DNA of 10,406 nucleotides from Larix sibirica (GCA_004151065.3 NWUY0300012163.1:75229-85634); one strand, 5' to 3'. Positions 1 to 8,466 are shown, numbered from the stretch's first letter. Notes: generated by a model not told the origin, from the letters alone. Made by a program: numbers and translations.

Positions 1-9
1 AAGTCAAGA

Positions 10-21
10 TGGCCGAGTTGG
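10..21 (+). promoter_or_regulatory. Pol III internal promoter, A box
   Basis: TGGCCGAGTTGG fits the tRNA A-box consensus TRGYNNARNNGG and lies in the D arm of the tRNA-Leu gene, where TFIIIC binds. Confidence 0.85.
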
Positions 22-61
22 TCTAAGGCGCCAGTTTCAGGTACTGGTCCGAAAGGGCATG

Positions 62-72
62 GGTTCGAATCC
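62..72 (+). promoter_or_regulatory. Pol III internal promoter, B box
   Basis: GGTTCGAATCC matches the B-box consensus GGTTCGANTCC exactly. It lies in the T arm of the tRNA-Leu gene and is the main TFIIIC contact. Its integrity supports an active gene. Confidence 0.88.
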
Positions 73-87
73 CATTCTTGACAATCA

Positions 88-92
88 TTTTT
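88..92 (+). terminator. Pol III terminator (T5)
   Basis: A run of five T residues starts four bases after the tRNA 3' end (discriminator A83). This is the normal position and minimum reliable length for RNA polymerase III termination. Confidence 0.75.
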
Positions 93-299
93 AATGATTT
101 TGGTGAGATTCAATATATTCTTATTCTAACATATCCCCGAAGTCATGAAAGGAAACCCAATTCACGGAAAGGAAACCTGGAATTGCAAAAAGAACATGGT
201 AATCTATGTTATTCTAAACAAGGAGTCTTATACACCAATTTGATGTCTTGCATGAATTTGATCTTAAAAATAGATTATTATTAGTATTAAAATTAATGG
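93..299 (-). other. Flank between tRNA gene and helicase relic; possible eroded helicase C-terminus
   Basis: No open gene is visible. On the minus strand, about 130-195 faintly recalls the segment that follows motif VI in PIF1-like helicases (an FVAISRV-like stretch), but only with frame changes, so the continuation is uncertain. A small direct repeat GAAAGGAAACC occurs at 147-157 and 167-177, 20 bp apart. The short plus-strand open frame across this stretch starts next to the tRNA, has no coding character and is not called. Confidence 0.25.
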
Positions 300-1475
300 T
301 TCCTAAGATAAATTGTACATTTCCTCAAAACATAAATGCCAATTGCAAACTTTGTTAATGTCAATCCTTAGGATTTGTGGATAGCCAATGCCCACTTCTC
401 GGAAAACTAGTACATGATTCGGTTGAGTTTGGTTCTATGGAGGACCAATGCATTTTTCAAATGCCACAAAAACATATACTAGCAACTTTAGAGGGATAGA
501 TCCAATTGTGTATGCCATACACTAGCAACTTTGGAGGGGTAGATCCAATTGTGTATGCAAAATTTGCATGGTCACTATGAGAACTTCATTTACTAAACCT
601 ACTTGAACCAACAAATTGTAGGATAGCATAACTCCATGCCCTACACATAGTAATATGTGATTTTCCCAATTGGTGGTCATCCTCTTGTTCGGTTTTTGTG
701 CAATTGGCATATTCAATGGTTGGAGCATGTACTTGTTATAATTGTTGGAAAGATTGTGTGTTGTGAATAGGATGTCAAATTTTGTGCACTCTTTAGTGGA
801 CAAGAATCTATTAGTCCTAGAATGAAGGAGGTTCTAGTCACTTATTGTTTGTGTAGCATTCTGAATCTTTGTCAACATTTGTTAGAAAGAGGTTTGGGTG
901 CCATCAATGCCCTTTTGCTAGAAGATTGTTTCCAAATTGATTACAATGGTAAAGGTTGTCCATAAATACTTTCATAGAGTTGCTCATGCATAAAGAGGTT
1001 TGTCCATTACTAGTGGCAATTGGCCCAAGTCTTCAACCATAATTATGGATCAACAGGGAAATGAGCAATGTTTTTTTCCCCTAGAAATTCTTCTTGCAAA
1101 TGATTCTCAATCTGAACAAAAAAGGTTTAGATTCTAGGATGCTCATCTCATCAATTAGAATGAACTGAATATTATTTTTTTCTTCATGGAATACTATTAG
1201 GGCATGGCCATGTAAATGCTTCATCAGCTTTATAAGAATTATAAGCCTTGCATGTATGTTAAATGTTGCAACTCTAGTGGGTGTTAGGAATAGTATTGGG
1301 TTATGGCCAAAGGCTGCTTGAGAATACAAGGCCTATTTGATGTTGCTTATAAGGTAGGATTTACTTGTGCATGTGGTTCATTGGATGATCATATTCAACG
1401 GCTCTTGTGTGCCTCTTGCTTGTGAATGTCGTAGGACTATTTCAAATACATCTTGTTGACTTTGAGATGATGTAT
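300..1475 (-). pseudogene. PIF1-like DNA helicase pseudogene (Helitron-type or PIF1 family)
   Basis: Relic of a superfamily 1 5'-to-3' DNA helicase, read right to left. The frame with codon tops divisible by 3 (about 1475-1081) gives an acidic lead-in, PLNMIIQ, then a Walker A at 1357-1380. Its TxxTxKSYLI skeleton survives, but the first glycine is a TGA stop (1378-1380) and two other glycines are Cys and Ser. TPTRVATFNIHA and Walker B ILIDEMS (DEMS codons 1141-1152) follow. After a frame change near 1040-1083 come DLGQLP (1014-1034), METIF-like NLETIF then a stop, NKYMLQPLNMPIAQ, and motif V GVMLSYNLLVQVGLVN (about 589-643). Beyond a 43-bp duplication lie YVFVAFEKCIGPP (about 437-476) and motif VI IHKS-stop-GLTL (356-394). 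In-frame stops seen include 1378, 1333, 1081, 984, 972, 918, 882, 834, 435 and 368. Motif order and spacing make helicase identity firm. Whether it came from a Helitron Rep/helicase or a host PIF1 gene is open: no Rep domain or Helitron ends were found. The outer limits are approximate. Confidence 0.85.
478..563. repeat. 43-bp tandem duplication inside the helicase relic
   Basis: Two adjacent copies (478-520 and 521-563) begin ACTAGCAACTTT and share AGATCCAATTGTGTATGC, differing at only a few bases. Because 43 is not a multiple of 3, the duplication shifts the helicase frame by one. The two copies translate as near-identical GSTPPKLL and GSIPLKLL stretches in different frames. Confidence 0.9.
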
Positions 1476-1857
1476 GTGTAGAAAGACATAGGTGATTAAG
1501 TCAAATCTATTTGTGTTTTCTGTATTTCCTCTAAGGGGTTAATTAAACAGATTATATTTTCCATACATATAACTTTGGTAAATTAATATAGTTAATGATG
1601 ATGGATAGTACATATCAAATATTTGATAACAAGTCTCACTTACCATAGTACATAGTATATAGAGACACTCATACACTCCATTTGTTTTGAGGGATTACTC
1701 CAAAGGAATTTGTCACTCTCTCATTGAACCAAATGGGATATGTAGATGAAGCTTACCTTTAATTAAACTCTTCTTTGAATTTTACCATAATAAATTTTTT
1801 TTGTTTAGAAACTTATTTGTATTTATGATAATACTTGTTTTTGTTCAATTAACAAAA
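1476..1857. other. No gene recognised
   Basis: AT-rich sequence with frequent stops in all frames. I see no continuation of the helicase N-terminus, no Helitron Rep motifs and no repeat structure. Confidence 0.5.
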
Positions 1858-1997
1858 GGGAAGATAATCAACTTGCAAGCGAGGCGACGATGGTAATGAC
1901 TACAGGAAGTGCATATCACTTTCTATTCAGTTAGAAGAGGGGAAGATGATCAACCAACAAGCAAGGGCACAATGGTAACAACTATAGAAATTTAAAA
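1858..1997. repeat. Diverged 82-bp tandem duplication
   Basis: GGGAAGATAATCAAC (from 1858) and GGGAAGATGATCAAC (from 1940) start two copies offset by 82 bp. Both continue through CAAGC, ATGGTAA and ACTA, then AGGAAGT or AGAAATT. The copies differ at roughly a quarter of positions, so the duplication is old. The start of a minus-strand open frame at 1927-2208 overlaps this region but resembles no protein I know. Confidence 0.65.
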
Positions 1998-2654
1998 CAT
2001 AAATCAGGACAAGCAAATTGACCACATTTCCATTAATTACAGGTTGACATATTGGTAACTTTAGGTAAGCTCTCGACATGTTTGCATCCAAACTTAATAA
2101 AAAATTTCCATCCCTTTCAAAACCAATATGACTCCCACTTATTCTTGAATCTTGAGACATGACAAGATCATGTGGTTGTTGATTAGATTCTATCCCTACA
2201 TAGTCCAATCAATTTATTAGTGTCATGTTATAAGCTTCCAAAGACCATGACCCCTCAATCTAGCTACAATGCAAGTAAATTCAACTACATTGGTTTTGAA
2301 CATTAAAAAAAAAGTACTAGTCTAGTGACAAAATACATGCAAATGATCATTAAGAAAATATATAAGGAATATATAAGGGTATCTACTAGTCTATGGAGGT
2401 TATCCCAAGGGTAAGTGCTTGAAGATTTAGTGTATTCATTCAACACATAATATCTCTTTAATATGCTATGAATTATTCCATAAAAATAAACAAAGAGAAT
2501 ATAATTATTTTTACTTTTAGAAATCCATCATTACCCAACAAATTGATTAGGATGCAATAGATACCTTAAATAGAGTTTGCACTTGGTGTAGATGAAATAA
2601 TTTATCCATCTATAATATCCATATCATCATATCATTACCATCAAACTTTCTCAT
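1998..2654. other. No gene recognised
   Basis: AT-rich with no recognisable gene. A minus-strand open stretch of about 93 codons (1927-2208) shows no family motif and is judged chance. No RNA gene or repeat array is visible. Confidence 0.5.
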
Positions 2655-3165
2655 ATGAATCCATGGAATGAAGTAGTTCCTAGAGATTGAGTTGAAGCCA
2701 CATTTTCATGGTTCTTGGTGTAGTGAATAATCAAGTCCATGGACTCAATCCTCATGTTCTATAGAAATATGTTGTCCATATTTGATTGAGACTTGATCTT
2801 GTTGTTCCATTTGTCCTCTTCTTGTAGAGGATAATCTAGGATAATAAGGCTTCATAGATGTGTCATAATGCCATCCTTCAATCTTTTAGTATCAACCTTG
2901 CATTCCATCTCTTTCAAATGCTTGTTGCTTACCATGTTTTTCCTAGTATCATTAAGAGAGTGTTGATTAGTATCTTGAAAATTTTAAAATTCTATTCTAC
3001 TTACCATATTTGGAGGGTATTATACATGGTGAAATTTTTGGTGCAACTTTCCCCCTTCTAATTGGGAAAAATCAAAATCGCAACTTTCTTTTTCATCTTT
3101 TGTCACTAATGACACCTTAGAATGTTTTCCTAGAATGCTTGTGACCTTAGGTTTGAGAATAATTA
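2655..3165 (-). other. Stop-poor minus-strand stretch, possible decayed coding sequence of unknown family
   Basis: One minus-strand frame runs about 168 codons with only five stops, fewer than expected at this AT content. The translation is hydrophilic, with charged segments such as VTKDEKESCDFDF and SNKHLKEMECKVDTKRLKDG. I do not recognise the family and no catalytic motif is visible. It could be an eroded transposon or host exon, or chance. The plus-strand open frame at 2858-3061 lies opposite it and looks like a shadow. Confidence 0.2.
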
Positions 3166-3836
3166 CCTAACCATGGTCCTTTCAATAGAATTGACATAGG
3201 TATTTTCCTCTATTTAATTCATCTAGGTTTTTGCAAGGAATTATGGGAAACAAAGTATTGGGATCTATATCTCTTTAATATAACATTGGGTTTCTAATAT
3301 TAGTATTTGGATAGTATTTCATGGCACTGATTAAGGAGTATGGTTCACGCCCTTACTAATATTGCCAAATTCCCATGTACATGAGAGTAATCCCCTTGAG
3401 TTTTATGCTTAGTGTACTATAGATATAGACAATTTCAATTCATCTAAAGATGGTCTCATGTATGCATATAGGGTTTTAAATATACCTTAGGATGCGTGGA
3501 AGGTCGAACCCATAAACATCTTTTGTCTAATATGGTACTGCATCAACAAAGGTGTAGATGGGGAACCACATCGTTCTTATCTTGGTTTTTACACACTTGA
3601 TATATAAGGATTTCAAACTCCCTAGTAAAAACAAATATGTTTTGAATGAGAAATTATTAAGGGGCATTATTTGGATGTCTATCCCCACAATCCTAACTTA
3701 GACTATAATTTGTTTTGTGATCTCAACAAACAGGAATTGAGTTGGTTAGTTATGTTGCTTGAATTAAGGTTTCACTTTGATTTATTGGATTCCTCAATAG
3801 TTTCAAGTAATTGTTTAAAGAAATCCACATCAATAA
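3166..3836. other. No gene recognised
   Basis: AT-rich sequence with stops in all frames. A plus-strand frame of about 65 codons near 3650-3848 contains YLDVYPHNPNLDYNLFCDLN but matches no family I know. No repeats or RNA genes seen. Confidence 0.45.
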
Positions 3837-3925
3837 TTATAAAATAGATGTGCATTTTAATGGATAAATAGAAACCTAAAGGTTTATAAAATAGATATGT
3901 ACTTTAATGGTTAAATAGGAACTTG
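3837..3925. repeat. 47-bp tandem duplication
   Basis: TTATAAAATAGATGTGCATTT (3837) and TTATAAAATAGATATGTACTT (3884) start two adjacent copies. Each continues TTAATGG, then TAAATAG and GAAC(C/T). The offset is 47 bp with few mismatches. Confidence 0.8.
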
Positions 3926-4277
3926 AAGAATCATCAAATTTTCCTTGAAATGGATGCTCTAAAGAAACTCATGTTAAATGCACCAAAGGTTGAGCAATGG
4001 GTTGATCTACAACTTCTTCTTGTTTTTCTTTAATTTATACTCGTCGTTGTCTCATCCTCTCTCTAGAATTCTGTCACATTTAATTTTCCCCAACCCATTG
4101 GTAATCATATTTCTTACTTTTCTTTTTAAAATTTCCTATCTTGATTGTTGATTAATTTATTCTTTCAAGAGCCTTTTTTCAATGTTGATTGTTGATTGCT
4201 TCACCTATGCTTTCTCTATTTTTTACTAGCAAATGGTTAGATTTTTGTAATATATATTTTTTTTGGATTTGGGGTTA
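3926..4277. other. No gene recognised; T/C-rich on the plus strand
   Basis: About 4010-4260 is strongly pyrimidine-rich on the plus strand, with many TTTCTT and CCTCTC runs and a T9 near 4256-4264. No coding or RNA feature is visible. Confidence 0.45.
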
Positions 4278-4360
4278 GATTGAGCTCCTCTTCCCACTAC
4301 ACTATTGAATCTCTTTAACACACTAAATTGAGGTTTTAGTGTGTTTGTAGGAGCTCAATC
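4278..4360. repeat. Nested inverted repeat
   Basis: The outer arms GATTGAGCTCCT (4278-4289) and AGGAGCTCAATC (4349-4360) are perfect 12-bp complements. The inner arms ACACACTAAA (4318-4327) and TTTAGTGTGT (4335-4344) are perfect 10-bp complements around the 7-nt loop TTGAGGT. The spacers between the arms are unequal (28 and 4 nt), so a single-stranded form would have a large bulge on one side. Confidence 0.8.
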
Positions 4361-4416
4361 AAACTCCATAACACACCAAAGTCTCAGCTTCGGCATGTTT
4401 ATAGGAGGTTAATCAA
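4317..4416. repeat. 53-bp-offset tandem duplication of the hairpin unit
   Basis: Copy A (4317-4362) and copy B (4370-4416) share AACACAC-AAA at the left, then TGTTT-TAGGAG-T-AATCAA at the right. The middle of copy B has diverged and its hairpin arms are degraded, so copy A better preserves the folding unit. Confidence 0.7.
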
Positions 4417-4425
4417 TTTCACTAG

Positions 4426-4529
4426 CTTGATCAAGATCAATGCTTAATCAAGCAATCTTTCAAACCATAGAAACCCTTGATCAAGGTTTTTCTTAATCCT
4501 TAATCATTCTATTTCAACTTGATCAAGTT
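4426..4529. repeat. Three spaced TTGATCAAG palindromes
   Basis: CTTGATCAAG occurs three times: 4426-4435, within CCTTGATCAAGG at 4475-4486, and within AACTTGATCAAGTT at 4516-4529, a perfect 14-bp palindrome. Partial relatives (TTAATCAAGC near 4444, AGCTTGATAAAA near 4556) lie between and after them. Confidence 0.75.
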
Positions 4530-4559
4530 TTTCTAAAGGATTAATCACATTATTTAGCT

Positions 4560-5191
4560 TGATAAAATGCTTAAATTGTAGAATTCTAGCACTTTTGCTA
4601 TAGTATTTTCTATAGCTATAGGGTGAAATCCCTTCACCTCATTCATCTTAGGTGGCGGAGTTAAGGCCAATGGATTCCTCTATGAATCCTTTATGGAATG
4701 ACATCATTTTTATACTATATTTTTTATTTAATTTCTTTTAAAACTTATATACTGATTTTTTTCCCCATAGTTTCCAAGGTGCATAGAGAAAAATCAATAT
4801 CATAATATACACAACCAAAAAAATATCAAAAAATATGTGGGATCGTTGTGAATCTTTCCGCTTCAAAAGGGTATTTTTGGTTTTTCAATTTATGTAAATA
4901 GTTGGTGTTAGCCCTAGAATAATTGGCCTAGAACTTTCTCTTATTCCTTTTCTTATATTTAGTTCTTTTATTTATGATTGTATTTCCTAAGTTTATTTAC
5001 TTTCCTTTCGATTTTGGTTATTTGTCTTGATTATTTTTGAATGTGTTCTATTCTAGGATGGTAGTATGTAATCTGGCTTACTTTGGTTGTATATTTCCAT
5101 CGAAAAGAGAGCTTTATGTTTCTAACATTTTACAGCTAATTAAAACACTGCCAGGAATTTGAAATTTCCAATAGCGCAATTCAAACTTGGT
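4560..5191. other. No gene recognised; palindromes and an LTR-like interval
   Basis: CTATAGCTATAG at 4610-4621 is a perfect 12-bp palindrome. It is followed at once by a hairpin GGTGAA-ATCCC-TTCACC (4622-4638). The interval 4906-5127 begins TGTTAG and ends CTAACA, the kind of inverted ends that LTRs carry, but it has no flanking target duplication, primer site or purine tract. The gag relic ends at the right edge of this stretch, so a deletion or insertion junction probably lies near 5130-5195. Confidence 0.4.
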
Positions 5192-6320
5192 TCAAAAAAG
5201 AGGCACTACAAAAAGTGGGGCAGCTCTGGATCCTATGTCCATTGTTTGTTTGCTTCCACTTGGTGCGGGCATATTTGGCTGTGTTCCGAACTTGTTAAAA
5301 TTTATGTTAGGTGGAAAACTGTTATTTTGCTTTATGTTAGGCAAAATTTTCTCTATTTATTTTTATGTTCTTGGTCCTATGTTTACCATGCTCATAGCAT
5401 AGTCTGGCCTTGTGCAAAGTTATGTCCAAATTTTTGGGCATGTCAAATTCAATTATCTCTCGGAAATTTGGAGGAAGGCATCCCAAAAACTATTGTATCT
5501 TTACCTTCTCATCCTTAATGTAAGGAACATAGTGTAACATGTCTAATAATTTGTTGATGAAAGTATCCATGGTTAGGGAACCCATTCGTATCTCGTGGAA
5601 TTCTTCTACCTTCTTGTCGAAAAATCGCTCGGACATATATTTTTTGTAAAATAGTCTTTTGAAGGTGCTCCACCTGATATTCTTTACTTTACTCTTCTTG
5701 GTATGTTACGTATCTCGCCACCATCTGGCTGCTTTCCCATTTAAATTATAGATGGCCAAACAAGATTTCATCTTGCCGAAATAGTTGTGCACCTAGAAGT
5801 ATTTAGTCATTCCTAAAAGACATTCTTCAGCTTTTTCTCCCATACCCATTTCTCCCTCGTACATTGGGGCTTTGATATTTCTAAATTCTCCATGTAGGCT
5901 ATCATCACCCTTCTGTTTCTTCTTTCAAGGGGACGATGAGTAGTCATTGGAAGAGCTCCCATACTCATCTTCCATGATCTTGGGTGTTTTTTCTTCTTGT
6001 CCCTTAATTCTCGGGCTACTGGCCCTTCTTTTATGGTGATAGTCCTCTCTATATTTGTTGGCTGAATGAGTAGCCTTTCCTTGGGGTTTTTCCCCCGTCA
6101 AGTTCTGAAGCAATGCTTTGTTTACTGCCTGTTGTTCTCGTCTCTCATTCAGGTTATCATCCTTAAAGCTTTGAAATTCTGCTTGTAGGATCTGTATTGT
6201 TTTCATAAGCTCGGACGGCTTGGTTATCCCGAGGCTGTCATTTAATTCCACCACCAGCTCTTCTTCTCGAGGTGGTGAATCCAAGTTTCTGTGTCGACTT
6301 CTGTTTCTTTCTTTGTTCAT
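5192..6320 (-). pseudogene. Retrotransposon gag (capsid) pseudogene
   Basis: Gag builds the virus-like particle that packages retrotransposon RNA. The ATG is at 6318-6320, 143 bases below the primer-binding site, the expected leader length. The N-terminal 131 codons are open, basic and rich in R, K, E and S with a coiled-coil-like middle, ending at TGA 5925-5927. The same frame then continues clearly as the retrotransposon gag domain: KAEECLLGMTKYF, a WWRD signature (W codons 5718-5723), SERFFDKKVEEFHEIRMGS, and FLGCLPPNFREIIEFDMP, with stops at 5793, 5706 and 5490. Near 5341 the frame changes to one carrying KQNNSFPPNINFNKFGT and ends at 5192. The C-terminal CCHC zinc knuckle expected next is missing. 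About 376 codons remain, close to a full gag without its knuckle. Plus-strand open frames at 5159-5518 are shadows. It cannot encode a working protein. Confidence 0.88.
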
Positions 6321-6462
6321 GATTCCGTTCTCTTATCATTCCTGGATTCAGGCAATGTGTAGTAAACAAGATCTTGTTAGCTTTATAAAAAACATAAATA
6401 AGATTCGAAAAGGTTTTTCTTTCAAGCAGTAAGCTCAAAAGGTCTCGAGTATTTGACTCTGG

Positions 6463-6474
6463 GCTCTGATACCA
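6463..6474 (-). other. Primer-binding site for initiator tRNA-Met
   Basis: On the minus strand the sequence is TGGTATCAGAGC, the perfect complement of the 3' end of plant initiator tRNA-Met. This is the commonest primer for reverse transcription in plant LTR elements. It sits two bases inside the proposed LTR edge (6477), and gag begins 143 bases further in, so position and orientation agree. Confidence 0.92.
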
Positions 6475-6787
6475 CTTGTAATGAACAAAAAAATACACTA
6501 TAAAAAATAAAATTGTATGTGTTTTTAATTGTGTAACTCGGTCAAAATGATTCTTTTTAAATTAATTTCAGCACTGAGAAGTGAGTTGGTGAATTTTACT
6601 AATATTTTGGTATGTTTAACTGGAATTGTTCTATGTCGGTTGCTTATGATAATTCTTAATCTTGTAGCTGATGTCTATATGGTTGGTTGTTTGTACGAAT
6701 ATTTTGAGTATCATATGGGTTTTGTTTGTATGATGAGATTTCTCTCTTAAGATCTGAAAACTTACTCTTCAGTTAAGCCTAACTTAC

Positions 6788-6807
6788 TTAGCTTTTTTAA
6801 AAGCTAA
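6788..6807. repeat. 9-bp-arm hairpin within the LTR
   Basis: TTAGCTTTT (6788-6796) and AAAAGCTAA (6799-6807) are perfect complements with a 2-nt centre. It lies in the inner (R/U5-side) part of the proposed LTR. Confidence 0.7.
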
Positions 6808-7020
6808 TGCATTTGTTATTAATATTTCTATGCAGATTTGAATTTCTTGGCTCATTCTCCAGTATGCAAGTCCTAAGCTAAAAGGTGAGACAACTGAGTA
6901 TTCTACATACTACAAGGGCCCTAAGGGGCTAGTGAATAACTAACTTGGTGTTTAACTATTGGCATGTCTTACTTCCATGTAATAAACCCCTTCCTATTCT
7001 ATGTTTCCCCTAAATGGTAA

Positions 7021-7030
7021 ACTTTATATG
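7021..7030 (-). promoter_or_regulatory. Candidate LTR TATA box
   Basis: On the element strand CATATAAAGT lies about 550 bases before the inner LTR edge, leaving a plausible R plus U5 length. A second candidate, TTATATAAAC at 8091-8100, would leave about 1.6 kb of R plus U5. Sequence alone does not decide between them. Confidence 0.3.
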
Positions 7031-8264
7031 ATCTACGATTTCCTAAGTGATAAACCCTATACTTCTATGCTAAATAATTATACCCTAATTCATTGTAAAC
7101 GAAGTTCTGGTTTTAATGAATGCTGGTTTGATAAGTGGGTGAAGCATTAAAAGCTGCCATGTGATGGGCACACTTTCCTGGTTGCACGTAGGATGTACGC
7201 CTTCCATGGTCGCTTCAAGGTGTTAATGGCTCACTCGTAGTGTTAATGCAATCATAGTACTGTTGTATTGGAGGAGTAGGAATCTTGGGATTCTCCTCTA
7301 CATTCCTTGCTAGAACCCTGAGGGTGTTTTGCTTCTCTGGTCTATGTGAGTTCGCTCTTGTTGGTTTTTGTATCCATCGTATGGCACTCAGATATGTTGA
7401 GTTCTATGAATTGATTCCCTCTGCATTTGTTGGCTATGGTGGAAATCACATTCACAGGTATAGGGATGCTACAGTTGAAAATATCAGGTAATGTATGTTG
7501 TGGAAATCATTGCTAGATCTTCTTTGTGAATGTTTTTACCCTATGGTAAGATCACTGGTATCTAATGGCTTGATTTTTACTGGTGTCTGTCGCAGGTGCA
7601 AAGGGGCAGCATGCTTGGAGTTGTCAGTTGTGTCCAGATAGGGCTTGATTCCATGGTAAGATCGTGCTCCTGAAGCTTAGGTTTTATCTTTGAAAGAGAA
7701 GTTACTGTGTTGGCCCTAGTTCAGTTTGTCATTCTAGTTTTATTTCGCCACTATGGAGTGACATGGATTTTGGGCATTTCCTTTATGCTGGGTGTTTCCT
7801 ATTGTATAGAGCCTTCGTTTCCTTATGGGAGGTCTCTTTGCCATATGTTAAAGGTTCAGGGTCTACTTGTCCTCTCCTTTTTCATGTAAAGGAATCCTAA
7901 TCCTGGGAAGGCGTTTTTATGTGGTAAAGTTTAAATGTGTGGAATTGTGAATTGGTGATGACTATCTCCTTGCCTTCGGGCTTGTATAAAGTTTTCAGCT
8001 CTATATATTCTATACTGTGTTTTTCCTCTTGGACTTTCTATGCAATGGAGGTTTTAATATCTATTTTTGGAAAATGAAATGTAATGCTCTGTTTATATAA
8101 TGGATTCTCTGTTTGATCTATAAATGTGTATGATGCTCTATTTTTCAAGAATAAAAGTCGTGGCTATGGTTTTGGGTTTTTTGTTTAATCGTTTACTTGG
8201 GAATTTTCTTTCTATAGTCAAACTCTTTCTCATTTAAGTTGTTCCACCAGCGTAGGGTTGAGCT

Positions 8265-8466
8265 CTAGCAAAAGCGAAGCTTTGCTAGTAGTGAATCCTT
8301 TACTAGATTCGATCCTTGGGTTGGGTGAGTTTACAAACTTGCTGGTCGGTTAGGTGGCTACGTTTTCTGGGGAAATCCCCTCGCCGGTCATGGCCTTTGA
8401 ATGTCTTCGCTTGGTTGATGGTTGAGAATATTTTAGGCTAAAAGGAGATACACAGACCTTCGGTCT
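8265..8466. repeat. Cluster of short hairpins in the outer LTR
   Basis: There are three tight stem-loops in 200 bp. CTAGCAAAAGC-GAA-GCTTTGCTAG spans 8265-8288 (10 bp, one bulged A). GGGGA-AA-TCCCC spans 8369-8380. AGACC-TTC-GGTCT spans 8454-8466. A further CTAGTA/TACTAG pair (8285-8290 with 8301-8306) overlaps the first. A minus-strand open frame at 8350-8535 here resembles no known protein and is not called. Confidence 0.65.

Larger units (their letters stand above)
3..83 (+). tRNA. tRNA-Leu, anticodon CAG (nuclear, plant type)
   Basis: This is a complete class II tRNA without an intron, which reads CUG leucine codons in cytosolic translation. The 7-bp acceptor stem pairs perfectly (GTCAAGA at 3-9 with TCTTGAC at 76-82), followed by discriminator A83. 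The D stem is GCC/GGC (12-14 with 27-29). The anticodon stem CCAGT/ACTGG (31-35 with 43-47) encloses loop TTCAGGT, with anticodon CAG at 38-40. The long variable arm (48-58, TCC-GAAA-GGG) is diagnostic of Leu or Ser tRNAs. The T stem ATGGG/CCCAT (59-63 with 71-75) encloses TTCGAAT. The CCA tail is not encoded, as expected for a nuclear gene. Every stem is intact, so it is probably functional. Only 2 bp of upstream flank is present, so 5' promoter elements cannot be judged. Confidence 0.96.

Noticed and set aside
78-284. Plus-strand open frame of 68 codons starting in the tRNA 3' end
   Set aside because: It begins within the tRNA-Leu gene and runs over AT-rich flank, with no motif or coding character.
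1739-1762. GYVDEA reading near 1739 as a reverse transcriptase YVDD box
   Set aside because: The second Asp is Glu and no flanking reverse transcriptase motifs occur in any frame.
1927-2208. Minus-strand open frame of 93 codons
   Set aside because: It overlaps a tandem duplication and resembles no family, and the surrounding frames give no continuation.
3647-3848. Plus-strand stretch of about 65 codons containing YLDVYPHNPNLDYNLFCDLN
   Set aside because: It is short, lacks a start, matches no family I know and has no supporting neighbour.
5159-5518. Plus-strand open frames of 119 and 71 codons (5159-5518 and 5187-5402)
   Set aside because: They lie exactly opposite the gag relic, whose minus-strand frame has clear capsid motifs, so they are antisense shadows.
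6238-6498. Minus-strand open frame of 86 codons across the primer-binding site
   Set aside because: It runs through the LTR edge, primer site and untranslated leader in a different frame from gag, so it is incidental.
7285-7889. Plus-strand open frames of 68 and 60 codons in the LTR
   Set aside because: They are hydrophobic T-rich translations with no motif, on the strand opposite to the element.
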